Of a stretch of 37,169 nt of DNA, positions 1-10,049 are shown one piece after another. Position numbers and translations under genes: made by a program. Source of the DNA: Rhizophagus sp. LPA8_4_AMF (taxonomy: Eukaryota; Glomeromycota; Glomeromycetes; Glomerales; Glomeraceae); the NCBI GenBank assembly GCA_021464525.1, contig JADRCO010000336.1:1-37169 (forward strand), written 5' to 3'. Below the pieces are notes generated by a model. That model saw nothing but the letters and a program-made list of their open reading frames with translations. It searched no databases and was not told the origin of the DNA. Position 1 is the first letter of the stretch, and each line of letters begins with the position of its first letter.

Positions 1-57
1 TTAATTATAGATTGCCGATCATTTTATCCCATTGAGTGATGATCTGTCCCTTAATTT

Positions 58-285
58 AAAAAATGTTTCACAGCTTTTTTTGAATATTAAGTGAAAAACG
101 TTATGAAAATGTTTTTTTAGATAATTTAATTAAAAAAAACGTTTCGCATCATTTTTTTTTTGAAATTTTAATAAAAACATTGTGAATACGTTTTTTTAAA
201 ATAATTTAATTAGAAAAAATGTTTTGCAATATTTTTTTGAAATTTAGTGAAAAACGTTGCAAAAACATTTTTTTAATAATTTCTT
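58..285. repeat. AT-rich direct repeat, about 3 units of 70-80 bp
   Basis: Three diverged copies follow one another. Each has the order aaaa-tgtttcgca, an A/T tract, gaaattta-gtgaaaaacgtt, aaaac(g/a)ttttttta and a-ataatttaatt. Copy borders are near 131 and 212. No coding potential is visible. It may be part of a transposon terminus, since a hAT relic lies downstream, but this is not shown. Confidence 0.6.
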
Positions 286-297
286 AATAACTTTTAG

Positions 298-413
298 GTC
301 AGGTCAGATACGCAATTCGACCTGTGATATTTGGGTTAGGTCATCAAATTCATAACCCATCTTGAGTTGGGTCAAGCGTATTACCTGACCTGATCTGACC
401 TGTTCAGAGCTCT
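298..413. repeat. Imperfect inverted repeat rich in aggtcagatc motifs
   Basis: The left arm (aggtcaggtcagatacg) and the reverse complement of the right arm (aggtcaggtaatacgctt) can pair over about 35 bases around an AT-rich centre. Repeated GGTCAGGTC words like these are typical of hAT transposon ends. The block lies on the 3' side of the minus-strand hAT relic at 700-1506, so it may be that element's terminus or a separate small hairpin element. No target-site duplication could be identified. Confidence 0.5.
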
Positions 414-699
414 ACTTAAAATATACTGAAAATTGAATTTTCGTAAAATCAGTATCTAAATTGTAATTAATATATATTTAAATTATATTCAATTTATACC
501 TAAATTTTGCTTATTTCAGTATATTTTAAGTATAATTAAAATAAAAATATTTTAAGTATATCTTTATATACTTAAATTGTAATTAAATTATTATTAAATT
601 ATACTTAATTTTGCCATTTTAGTATATTTTTGTATATATTTTAAGTATACAAGCATATTTTAGATGTATTTTAAATATATTTTAGTAAAAATTTTTTTA

Positions 700-1506
700 T
701 AGGGTCTTATATTTGAAGCAATTTTATTCATTTTCTTTATTGCTTTTTTTATATTAGACCTGTTATCAGTTACTATTACATTTGTTTTTTCTCTTAAACC
801 CCAATTATCTAAAACAACAAGTAATACATTAGATATATTTTGTGCTATATAGGAATATCTAATATGTTCAATTATAAGGATAACTTCATGTATTGTAAAA
901 TTTTTATCTAAAAAAAGAACAAGTAATACCTAAAAATCCCTGCCTATTTCTGCCTGTCTATATATCAGTAGTTAAACTAACCAAAATTGCATTATTTTCA
1001 ATAAATTTTTGAATTAAAGAAAGTGTATAATTATGGGTATTTTAGATGGTTTGCTTAATTAATTTAACACTTGGAATGTTAAATGCAGGATCAAGTTCTT
1101 TAATGAATTTTTAAAAAGATTTTAACTGTGTCATATTTAAAGGTTGAATGTCAAAAATTATGCAACTAACCAATAGATTACAAAGTTCAATTTGACAAGA
1201 TTTCTTATATGATGTAATTTCTATTTCATAAGATTCTGGAGGTTAAGAATTTATTAAATTATTAATTAGTAAATTATAAATTAATTTTATTTCTTACCAC
1301 ATAATTTTACTTTGTTATTTCTCTTGTTATTTGATGCTTACTGCTTAGATAATCTATTAAATGCCTATTGAGTTTTTATACTAATATTTTTTAACACATG
1401 TTTTACTTATAATAACTTCTACTTGACATATAGCAATTCTATCATTGGATATAAACCACTCCCATATCCAACTTCTTTTTTGTGATCCACCTCTTTTTTT
1501 TGAGTT
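700..1506 (-). pseudogene. Degenerate hAT-family transposase with BED zinc-finger remnant
   Basis: Read on the minus strand, four blocks in the correct order match a hAT transposase. First is a BED-finger-like segment at about 1385-1505 (SWIWEWF, then a Cys, then SKTCVKKY). Next is FIKELDPAFNIPSVKLIKQ at about 1050-1110. The third is SLTTDI followed by an in-frame TAG and then TGRNRQGFLGIT at about 925-1020; it keeps the first catalytic Asp, and the stop replaces the usual Trp of the family's TTDxW motif. The last is VTDNRSNIKKAIKKM at about 705-775, with the second Asp. Several stops and frame changes break the gene, and no C-terminal dimerisation region was recognised. It is non-functional. 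The family assignment rests on motif memory, not on a search. Confidence 0.75.
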
Positions 1507-2250
1507 GTATTTTAATTATTTTGATTATTTTGATTACTTTCAACAGAACTTGAGTCTATATTTATAACAAAATATATAAATTTTTATTAAAAAACTATTA
1601 TAAAAAATGTAAAAACTTTTTTACAAGAAAAAAAATGTGTATAAAAAAAAAGGAATGTGAACTGAATTATAAATATTTATTGATTATCAATAATACAAAT
1701 CTTTTTAAAGTTAAATAAAATAAAACTTTAAATGGAATTTTTATAGATTATCTTAATTATTTGCTTTATAAAACTGATCATTTCCTTTTTTTAATTCACT
1801 ATTTTAAGATTTGTATAAATTTAAGATGTCTATAAAGAAAAATCAAAAGAAATATATATAGTAATATTTTTAAATAAAAAAAAAAATGAAATTCATACTG
1901 TTCTAACTTACCATGTAAAATTCAAGCCAATAAATTAAGTCCAAAAATCATTTTAAGGTATTTTTAACAAAAAAAAACCTTAATAATGTTTTCAAAAAAA
2001 AAGAATAAATTCCTCCTTTCAAATTTATAATTCAAAGCTAAAAGCAAAGTTCAAAAGATACCTCTAAAAAATAAAAGTAAAAGGAATATTAGTAACATTT
2101 TCAAGACAAAAAAAAGTGACATTCCCAACATACTATTTATAATTCAAGCTGAAATTCAAGTTCAAAAAAGCATTTTCTAAAGAAAAAAAGAAAAAGAAAC
2201 ATTAATGATGTTCCAAAAACAAAAAAAAAGAAATCTTTTCACTCCAGCTT
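1507..2250. other. AT-rich stretch without a recognised gene
   Basis: The stretch is A/T-rich with many A-runs. From about 1905 on, degenerate copies of the mini-exon-like repeat appear (for example near 1907, 2017 and 2129), but they carry stops or lack a clean splice-like border. Nothing else is recognisable. Confidence 0.4.
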
Positions 2251-2252
2251 AC

Positions 2253-3706
2253 CTTTAAACTCAAGTTAAAATCAAAGGTATTCCTAAAGAAAACAGGAAA
2301 AAGAAATGTTAATGATATTTTAAAAACAAAAATAACCTAAAAAACTCTATAATCCAATTTACCTTTTATAATCCAAGCCAAAATTCAGGTCAGGAAAATG
2401 TTCTCTAAAAAATAAAAGCAAATAGAATATTAGTGACATTTTAAAGACTAAAAAAAACAAAAAGTTTCCCATCCACCTTACCTTTTATAGCTCAGGCAAA
2501 ATTCAAGTCCAGAAAAGTATTTCCTAAAAAAGAAAACAAAAAGGAATGTTAATGACATTCCAAAGACAAAAAAACCTTTAAAAAACTTCACCATTCAATT
2601 TACCTTTCATAATCCAAACTAAAATCTAGATCAAGAAGATGTTCTCTAAAGAAAAAAAGCAAATAGAATATTAGTGACATTTCAAAAACTAAAAAAAAAA
2701 CAAAAAGTTTTCCATCCACTTTACCTTTCATAGCTCAGAGGTTCAGGAAGATGTCCCCTAAAGAATAAGAAGTAAAATGAATGTTAATGATGTTTCCAAT
2801 GATGAAAAAAAATATAATTAAACTTACTTTTATAATTTAAGCCAAAATCTAGGTCCAGAAAGGTGTTTCTTAAAAAAGAAAATAAAAAGAAATGAATGAT
2901 GTTTTAAAGATAAAAAAAAACCTAAAAAACTCTACCACCCAACTTACCTTTCATAATCCAAGCCAAAATCTGGATCAGGAAGGTATTTTCTAAAGAAAAA
3001 AAGCAAATAGAATGTTAGTGACATTCTAAAGACTAAAAAAATAAAAAGTTTTCCACCCCCTTACCTTTCATAACCCTAACTGAAATTCAGGTTCAGGAAG
3101 GTATCTCCTAAAGAAAAGAAGCAGAAAAAGTATTAGTAAGATTCCTTAAATAAAAAAAATAATCATCTTTAACTTACCTTTTGCAATCCAGATCCAGAAA
3201 AACGTTCCTAAAAAAATAATCATCTTTAACTTACCTTTTGCAATTCAGATCCAGAAAAACGTTCCTAAAAAAAAAAGCGAATAACATATTTAGTATCATT
3301 CTTTAAAGTGAAAGAACAAAGAAATCTGCACTCACCGTTCAAAATTCAAGTTGTCTAAAGCATCTAAGTCAGCTCTAGGGTGTCCTTAAAGTAAAAAATA
3401 CAATGAAACATTAGTAATGTCTTAAAATAAAAAAATAAAGAAAACTAATACTTACCATTCAAAATCCAAGAATCCAAGCTGGTCATTCAAGTCTAAAGTC
3501 TAAAGTCCAAGTCCAGTCTCTATAGAAGAAAAAAAAGGAATATAAGTAATATTTTAAAGATAAGAGAAGAACAAAAAGAACTTACTTTAACTTTTATTAT
3601 TGTAATCTGCAGTCTGTAATATTGTTATAATCCTATAATAAAAGAAATTAATTAATAAAAATAAAAAACTCACTTTTTTTTGGCCTCTATCTTCTGTCTT
3701 CTGAAT
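2253..3706 (-). repeat. Tandem array of ~115-bp units resembling mini-exons with introns (minus strand)
   Basis: About 14 units repeat at 58-125 bp spacing. On the minus strand each unit shows a T-rich tract ending in AG, a 30-64 nt segment, then GTAAG, GTAAA or GTGAG. Segments are 2253-2283, 2363-2404, 2482-2523, 2604-2645, 2725-2757, 2828-2868, 2948-2989, 3065-3107, 3178-3207, 3235-3264, 3336-3384, 3456-3519, 3586-3632 and 3674-3706. Five are exactly 42 nt or 42 minus 9; two adjacent ones are 30 nt. With phase-2 junctions many read openly as variants of E-H/Y-L-P-D-L-D-F-G-L-D-Y. The units at 2828 (41 nt) and 3065 (43 nt) break frame. It could be a gene built from duplicated mini-exons, decayed in part, or a satellite that merely carries splice-like words. 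Published R. irregularis SP7-type effectors are said to have tandem repeats; relation here is untested. Confidence 0.55.
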
Positions 3707-3734
3707 CTAATAAAATATAAAAATAAAAGAAAAA

Positions 3735-3912
3735 AAAAATCACCAAATATCTGATCCATCTGGTCAATCCAGTGATACACTATTGAAAAAAAAAATCACT
3801 GGATATCTGATGATCCATCCAGTCAATCTGGTAATACAAACAGATGAATCTGAATCTGGTCAAATTTTGGATAGATGACCAGATATTTGGATTGATCAGA
3901 TTCAGAGTACAC
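3735..3912. repeat. Clustered short repeats and a hairpin (ctgatccatc/tggtcaatc words)
   Basis: Two diverged copies of ctgatccatctggtcaatcc lie at about 3750 and 3808, about 60 bp apart. They are followed by an inverted repeat in which ctgaatctggtcaaa near 3850 pairs with ttggattgatcagattcag ending near 3907. The word composition resembles hAT subterminal regions. It may be the other end of a decayed hAT element whose transposase remnant lies at 700-1506, but the termini do not match clearly. Confidence 0.45.
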
Positions 3913-4688
3913 CTTTATCTGAATAGTTTTTATTCTACCAAAACTCCAGACATCTCATATATAAATTATAACTCATAACTGATCCACATAAATTTAAGCA
4001 CTTTTTGCTCCTTTAAAAATTAATCAAATTTGCTAAAATTGAATATGATATCCAAATTTATATGTAATTTGCTAAATTCAGAATATGACTATAAAATTTT
4101 AAAAAATTTTCTATGTAAAGTAAGCTTAAAATTAATCAATTGGTGTAAAACTTTTATTGTAAAGAAAATTTTTTTTTAAAAAAAAAGTACTTTAATTATT
4201 CCTATTCTCTAGGAATTTTGGTTTACTATATAATTATTATCTTTACATAAACGCGTATGCAGAATGCATATGCAAAATGCAAAAAATAAAACATGTCTTA
4301 TGCATCCTGAAATTAAAAATAGATTATTGTAATTTTACCATTATAATTAATTTGCATTAAGATAACAGTATTATTTAATAAAAAACAATTTTATTATTAT
4401 GTATTTCAATGTATTTTAACATATTTTTACGTGTTTAATATGTTTATCACATTTTTACATATATTAAATTAATAAAAAAATTCACATATTATACCAAAAA
4501 TAGGGTCAATTTGCTTAAAAATACATGATGACTGTAAAATTTGACCCAATTTTCAAAAACACAAAAATATGACTTCAAGCTAAATATGAGTCAATTTGTG
4601 AAAATCAAAATTATGACTTTAGGCTAAATTTGGCCAAATTTGCAAAAACTCATTTATGAGTTAAATATGAGATATCCAGGATTCTATT
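3913..4688. other. AT-rich intergenic DNA with a short diverged tandem repeat
   Basis: No gene was recognised. Between about 4500 and 4670 a unit of about 45 bp recurs roughly three times, with the order atgacttnaggctaaat, t-g-ccaattt, caaaaacacaaaa. A gcatatgcagaatgcatatgc direct repeat occurs near 4256-4280. Confidence 0.4.
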
Positions 4689-4860
4689 TTACCATGCAAC
4701 AAAGTTTTCACAAGTAATGAGTCCTTTTGTCTTGAGGTTAAACATGTATTTGGGGTCAGGAAATTCATGGGCTTCTTTGTAGCTTTCCTTAAGAGAAAAT
4801 TTTGGAATGAAACATGAACAGTTAGTCTGGCAATCTCCAAGAAAACTTACTGAATCAGAG
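4689..4860 (-). other. Possible coding exon or relic, 54 codons, minus strand
   Basis: On the minus strand a frame without stops ends at TAA (4689-4691). It reads SLKESYKEAHEFPDPKYM and then NLKTKGLITCENFVAW. The composition is protein-like and unlike the AT-rich surroundings. A GTAAG to TTCTCTTAAG pair about 68 nt apart lies inside its upstream part, so the real exon may start at the ESYKEA segment. The FPDP word recalls the LPDP/FPDL words in the mini-exon array further down the same strand, which could mean one dispersed gene, but this is speculative. There is no start codon and no recognised family. Confidence 0.25.
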
Positions 4861-5191
4861 TTGATCAGATACTATATGGATGCTGAGTTTAATCATTACT
4901 GCTCTAGACTCTTTAGAGTCACTACAATCATCATCAGGTGAATAGTAGGACAAATCATCCTCTAAAAATCAATTATAAGGATTCAATATTTAATAACACT
5001 TGAAAAGAAGTGCTGTACTCACAATACCTTATATGTTAGTTGAGTCCTTAGAGTTATTTTCTCCTAAAGAAGGGTTTAATCAGTTTCAACAGATGCTTTG
5101 GTGGTGATCATTTTACATTATGTTATAAAATGCTTACCAATGTGGCTGATCAACACAGCAGGTCTGTGCGACAGATGATTTTTTTCCCGAA
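4861..5191. other. Intergenic stretch upstream of the CRN pseudogene
   Basis: No gene was recognised on the plus strand. A minus-strand frame opposite the CRN start runs into a GTAAGC word near 5139, but it is best explained as a shadow of the CRN sequence. Base composition becomes less A/T-rich towards 5192, as expected for the start of a formerly coding region. Confidence 0.35.
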
Positions 5192-6615
5192 ATGTCTATC
5201 TGTCTCGTCAAAGGAAATACACTCGCGAAAGCTTTCCCTGTCCACATAGATGGGAATACTCTTGTCGGTGACCTCAAAAAGGTTATCAAGGCAGAAGAAC
5301 ATGGTGTAGAAGCTGACGAACTCAAGCTATGGAAGAAGGAAATCCCTGACGATAGCGACGATCTCTTAAGCAACCTCTCACTTAGGACCAAGAAGAACTT
5401 GCAACAAAAAAAAGATTTCGAAATACTTTTCAGACTCACCTCCCGAGAAACATATCCATGTCTTAGTTGAGCCACTCGTGTCAACCGCCACTTCGAGCCG
5501 TGAACAGGAATTACTTGACCGTATCGCATCATTGGAGGAAACGCTTAATAAATCAACCTATGGTAGGTATAAAGTAGTGGGAAGAGAGTCTCGTGAAAAT
5601 TTTTATAACCATCCAATTACGATATATATATAGGACTCGATGTTGTTGTTAGCCCGAAACGGAAGCCAACAAAAATGGACAGTGAATATTGAACATGCGA
5701 CACTCCAAGGCCTCAAAGAATTCATGTGCGAAACGTACAAACTGCCGGCACTTGAAAATGATGGAGCGGTACTAAACTTTTTGAGTGACGGGGATAAATA
5801 TTTACCTAGGAACGATGACTCATTCTGAGAAATGTTGCGGTCACTAGATTCAAAAATTAACCTTAAATTTACTGTATTAATCGAGGCGCCATCAAAACCA
5901 TTTAAGTCCTGGACCTTCCCGAAAGTGTGTGAACTCTATGGGCTTAGTGATGATCCGAACCCCAGCATAGATGTTTATCCAATTTTTCATTGTGGTTGCG
6001 TTGATACTAAGAAGGAAAAGTATAAAGAAGCATTGCGTAATCTTTTAGATGAATTGGAAACGCGCATTGCAACAACCCCCATAGACGTATCCTACAACTC
6101 GGCAACTTTTCCGTTTAAGAATCAGATAAAATAGTACCTGAGAAGTTGGTCGAGGGTCACAACGGCCACGGAAATCTTGATTATGGAATTTAATCACGTA
6201 CAAATGGGAGAACAATTGGCTTGATCGAGGTCAAAAAAGATGATTTTAAGCAGGCCTTGCACAGGCCATGGAATCTTCACTATCTCGCAAACGCAAGGCA
6301 AATGAAATAAACGACGAGTACGATATGAATAAAGTGTGGGGAATTGTAACAGATGCGGAAAAATGGTATTTCATGGAATGTAAGCTAGATAATGAAAGGA
6401 AACCATCATTCAAGTTGTCGAAGCCCTTATTTGTTGTGTATGAAGATGAGGATATGAAAGACAAGACAATAAAAGTCCTCGGTCATATTTTATGGCTATT
6501 GGAAGAGGCGCAGAAGCCGGTGAAAGCTTTGGAGGAATCGAGGGAAATAAAAAGGGCAAGGTCAGGCGATCTTGCAGGAAGAGTACCTCTAATTCCAAGT
6601 CGAATTAAATTTTAG
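5192..6615 (+). pseudogene. Crinkler (CRN) effector-type pseudogene with PD-(D/E)xK nuclease-like C-terminus
   Basis: The N-terminus (MSICLVKGNTLAKAF, GDLKKVIKAE, LKLWKKEIPDD) is the ubiquitin-like CRN header. The C-terminal part has the LSDDPNPS segment, the GLIEVKKDDF motif (E-x-K of a restriction-enzyme-like nuclease) and WGIVTDAEKWYFMEC with VLGHILWLLEEAQKP, as in Glomeromycotina CRN proteins. Reading is broken by two frame changes (about 5385 and the A-run at 5406-5413), a frame change in the A-run 5671-5675, TGA at 5826-5828, a frame change near 6120-6135, TAA at 6191-6193 and a lost base near 6251-6257. A plausible intron remains at 5563-5633. CRNs are host-directed or intracellular nuclease/NTPase-type proteins. 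With seven lesions this copy cannot make the full protein. Base composition is richer in G+C than its flanks. Confidence 0.9.
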
Positions 6616-7299
6616 GGATAGATAGACCTTAGGATAGAAACGGATTCCCTAAGGAATCAACATCATGTATCACGGGATAAAGTCCCGAACCTTTGTATTT
6701 ATTTTAGCATGTATTAATAAAATTTTTTTATTGGCAAAAAAAAAACCGTTTCCCCAGGGAACGATCAGCCGGCACAACCTAATTTTTACTTGACTGTTTC
6801 GATATATACTAACGAATTTTGTATATTTCCGTTCTTGTATAAAATTTATCGAACATGTCATCCGAGCTTAAATTAGGGGAGTTTAAAAATCAAAATAATC
6901 TAACGCGGGAGGAAGAAGGTGAATTATTGAGATTGTGAATTGAGGCTCTTAATGCTGCATTTTTTTATCTGTTACCCTAATTTTTTATTTTTATATTATT
7001 AATAATCTGATTAAGCTGATACTATTAATTTAATAATTATATTTCACATTACAGTATTTAATACTGCAGCATATACTTCACATATTTTGCAATATTTGCA
7101 GCATAAAAAAATAAGAATAGTACTAATTAAACCTTCTTTTCAACCATTTTTAAGGGAGCCGAGCAATTTTAATTAGAACAACTTCTTTGATTTAAATCAT
7201 AGTTTTTGTGAAAACACATACTATGGTATTGAGCTGTTTTAATAAAGTTGTTTTAAAAAACCAAATTTTATTTTAACTTTACAGTTTAAGGGATATGTA
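6616..7299. other. AT-rich intergenic DNA
   Basis: No gene was recognised. A very short frame begins at ATG 6856 (MSSELKLGEF..., 27 codons including stop) and has a charged, coding-like composition (LTREEEGELL). It may be a fragment of a dispersed gene, with little support. AT-rich inverted words (for example atttgcagc-ataaaa) are present, but no element boundaries could be drawn. Confidence 0.35.
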
Positions 7300-7540
7300 T
7301 GGGTGCCGAAACATTTTGGCATATAGCAATTGCCGAAACTATTGCCGAAATCCCAAACTATTAGACCATTACTAAATCTAGATTTAGGTTAAATTTTCAG
7401 TAAAATTAGGATTTTGGAAATGGCTTAGAATATTAGCAATGGGTTTAGGTTTTCAGATTTGGCAACTATATATACTAAAAGCTGAATTATTTTCAGTATA
7501 TGGTCAATTAATTTCGGCATATGAAGAGTTTCGGCACCCA
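7300..7540. mobile_element. MITE-like element with ~13-25 bp terminal inverted repeats
   Basis: The left end TGGGTGCCGAAAC at 7300-7312, continuing into ttttggcatat, is matched in inverted orientation by atatg-agagtttcggcaccca at 7519-7540. The 241-bp interior is AT-rich with repeated gccgaaa and tttagg words and no reading frame. Size and termini fit a non-autonomous DNA transposon. No clear target-site duplication is visible (TA on the left, AC on the right), so the superfamily is unresolved. Confidence 0.75.
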
Positions 7541-7934
7541 ACTATAATGTATATGCAAATATAAACTTAGCAGAGTTAGCATCTTTTGGCTGTACTACTA
7601 TGGAAAGAATTTATTGTCATAATGTCTTTTTTTTAATGGAACTGCTATATTGTTTATTTGATTTAGCTTCTACATATTGCATTGTTTTCCAACTCATCTA
7701 AACTAGAAATCTTTCTATATCAGATATTTCTTGTCCAATATTATACATGTTCCTGCTTTCCAAAAAGAAGAAATGAAGACCACAGATTCAAGAGCAATAA
7801 CAGCAATTAATTAGATCCATATCATTGCCCAGAGCACAAAACACTGTTTAATAAAGGAATCCATAACTACAAGCTCAGCAAGCTGTGGTCATGCCAACTG
7901 GATAATCTATTTTTTTTTAAGCAGTATTGTTTAG
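7541..7934. other. Intergenic stretch, no recognised feature
   Basis: No gene, RNA or repeat was recognised. The sequence just before 7935 may be decayed upstream retroelement DNA, because the protease-like fragment that follows has no recognisable start. Confidence 0.3.
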
Positions 7935-8116
7935 GATCATTATGGGACGTATAATCTCTATGATGCAACAGTAACAGACATTAACTCCTATGCTGCTATA
8001 GTAAGAAGTGACTGGTTAAAAAAAGCAAAAGCTACAACTGATTATGAAACAGATGAATTAACCTTAAAATGGAAAGGAAAAATCTTACTACAAGTATCCA
8101 TTATTAACTTACTCTT
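7935..8116 (+). pseudogene. Retroelement aspartic protease (retropepsin-like) fragment
   Basis: The plus-strand frame from about 7935 reads DHYGTYNLYDATVTDINSYA, then AIVRSDWLKKAKATTDYE and ELTLKWKGKI. The order (a beta-strand-rich segment, then A-I-x-x-x-D-W-L, then x-K-x-K-A-x-x-D-Y and an LT-x-x-W strand) is the C-terminal half of retropepsins from Ty1- or Ty3-type retrotransposons, where the usual motif is ILGxDWL. Here the ILG turn is changed to IVR. The catalytic DTG half and any reverse transcriptase are not recognisable nearby. It is a short relic. Confidence 0.6.
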
Positions 8117-9410
8117 TTTTCAGTTCCATATTACTATTTGTAAATGAAAATGGCCATGGCATTTTAAACATTCTAAAGCATTATTGTCTTTGGTCGTTTC
8201 CGACCAAAGTTAATAGAAAAACATTCTACTGGATAAGCCCACTGGATAAGCCCATCAAGAATTTCCCCATCCCAACTTATAAGGCTATTTCCAAAATTAT
8301 TATCTAAACCAAGCTCTATGTTCGTTTTACGCTTTACAGGAAAGAGAAGAAACTCTCTAACATGATCTTGATGTGAAGGAATACGCATTCAAAACCCTTT
8401 TTTCCTAATCTTCAGCATTAATTTGATATTTCAGAAGGATTTTTACAATTCCCACAATATGTTCATCCTCGGCATACTAATGTCGCCCTTCGAAATTAGC
8501 TTCAAAGAGGGAACGTTAGTAAAGGTCTTATTAACGTTCCATAACCCAATCCCACCTTCCCGTTCAGAACTCCAAGGCCAAAATCCGCGTCAGAAGGTCG
8601 TTTTCCAGTTCATGCTTGCATTTCCTCAAGAAATGTGCTCATGACGCAACACTTTAAAATAAATATTTAATGAAATTTAGCATAATTTATTACAACTAGA
8701 TGTTGAGATTCATTATACCAAATTATACTTTTATATAATACGTACGTATATATACGTGATGTGGGAAAGACGACCGAGCAATAAATACGAATTCTACTCA
8801 AATTTTTTAAAATTTGTTTATAGCTTCAACTTTTAATAGTATTTAACGTGCCACATTTAACAAAAAATTAAGAAAAGCGAGAATTCTTTTTGACAGGTAT
8901 CACGCCATATTAGTTTTGAGTTGCACGAAATTACTTGTGGCTCCATAATGAACATTATAAAGAAAAGACGCAACTTTCGCAATAACATATTAAAAATCCT
9001 TCATATCGAAATTTTTAAAAGTGATACCAAAAATCTTGTGTACCGAATGATTATTGTGAAAAAGAAATAAAGGATTAAATAATACCTTGCAGCCCAAAAT
9101 TTTTAACCGCTACTCATGTGCCGATCCGCGCTGTAACACCGAAAAATCCGCAACAATTTTCTATCTTATCTTTTTGCACTGACGCGTTAACAACGTACTC
9201 GTTTTACATGTGAAGTTGTTATTGAAAAATACAGGATTGTGTATAATCAAAGCGCCTAATCTTAAAAAAAAAATATATAAATGATTAAAAAATCTTTTCT
9301 CAATCTTGAACAATTTTTAATTAATAGATCGAAATCAAAAACTATAGATAATTTACTGTTGTGCAGCATTCTCATTTATCGAATAAATTCATACTATAAT
9401 CCGACAGCCT
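8117..9410. other. Intergenic stretch with two unrecognised short open frames
   Basis: Two short frames occur: minus strand 8173-8388 (71 codons, with NIELGLDNNFGNSLISW) and plus strand 8423-8644 (73 codons). Neither resembles a family I know. Both strands stay open over much of 8170-8645 and base composition is more balanced than around it, which suggests decayed coding DNA, perhaps of the same retroelement as the fragment at 7935. A short direct repeat (ctggataagccca twice) lies at 8231-8254. From 8650 to 9410 only A/T-rich DNA is seen. Confidence 0.35.
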
Positions 9411-9642
9411 TTATTTTTAATAATAAAAACCCGATAAAAATATAAGTGACTTCATAACTCGGATCTCTATTATTTTTTTTAACAATAAAGACCCGATAAA
9501 AATGTAAGTGACTTCATAACCGGATCTCTATTATTTTTTAATAATAAAGACTCGACAAAAATGTAAGGACTTCACAATTCGGATCTCTATTATTTTTTTT
9601 TTTTAATAATGAAGACCCGATAAAAATGTAAGCAACTCGGAT
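9411..9642. repeat. Four tandem units of about 59-65 bp
   Basis: Units begin near 9411, 9470, 9531 and 9590. Each has ttattttttaataataaagacc, then cgataaaaatgtaagtgactt, then cataactcggatctcta. The copies differ mainly in T-run length and a few substitutions. It lies about 400 bp upstream of the Ca2+/H+ exchanger gene. No reading frame spans the units. Confidence 0.85.
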
Positions 9643-10049
9643 GATCATATCATCATAAAGCTAAAAACGTAATAGTTGAATTACTCAATATTCCCATTAT
9701 TCCTTATCAGTCGATATCGATTTCGTAGATAAAATAAAGCTTGGCATTTTTGACAAACGATTTATCAAATCGATTATTACTAAATCTCAATACTACTAAA
9801 AAAAGTAATTATTGGGAAATCTAAGAATTCCGCAAATCAACATGCATGTATTCCAAACCATCAATTAATTTTAATATTATTTTCTCAATTGTTATTCCGC
9901 GGATCAAATGACAAAAAGCAATTGGACCAAATTTTGAAAGGTTTGTTTTGGTGCCTTGATTTATTATATATATATAAATTACTGTTTGATTATAAATAAC
10001 TCCTATTTTTTCACAACCTGTTTTTTAAAAAAAATAAAATTATTTTGAT
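9643..10049 (+). promoter_or_regulatory. Upstream region of the Ca2+/H+ exchanger gene, with TATA-like tract
   Basis: No gene is present. A tatatatataaat tract at about 9965-9978 lies roughly 75 bp before the ATG at 10050 and is a candidate core promoter. An A-rich leader (ttttttaaaaaaaataaaa) directly precedes the start. The regulatory role is inferred from position only. Confidence 0.35.

Noticed and set aside
5134-5532. 132-codon minus-strand frame opposite the CRN header, ending near a GTAAGC word
   Set aside because: It lies exactly antisense to the CRN N-terminus, which explains its length and composition; its peptide has no recognisable domain.
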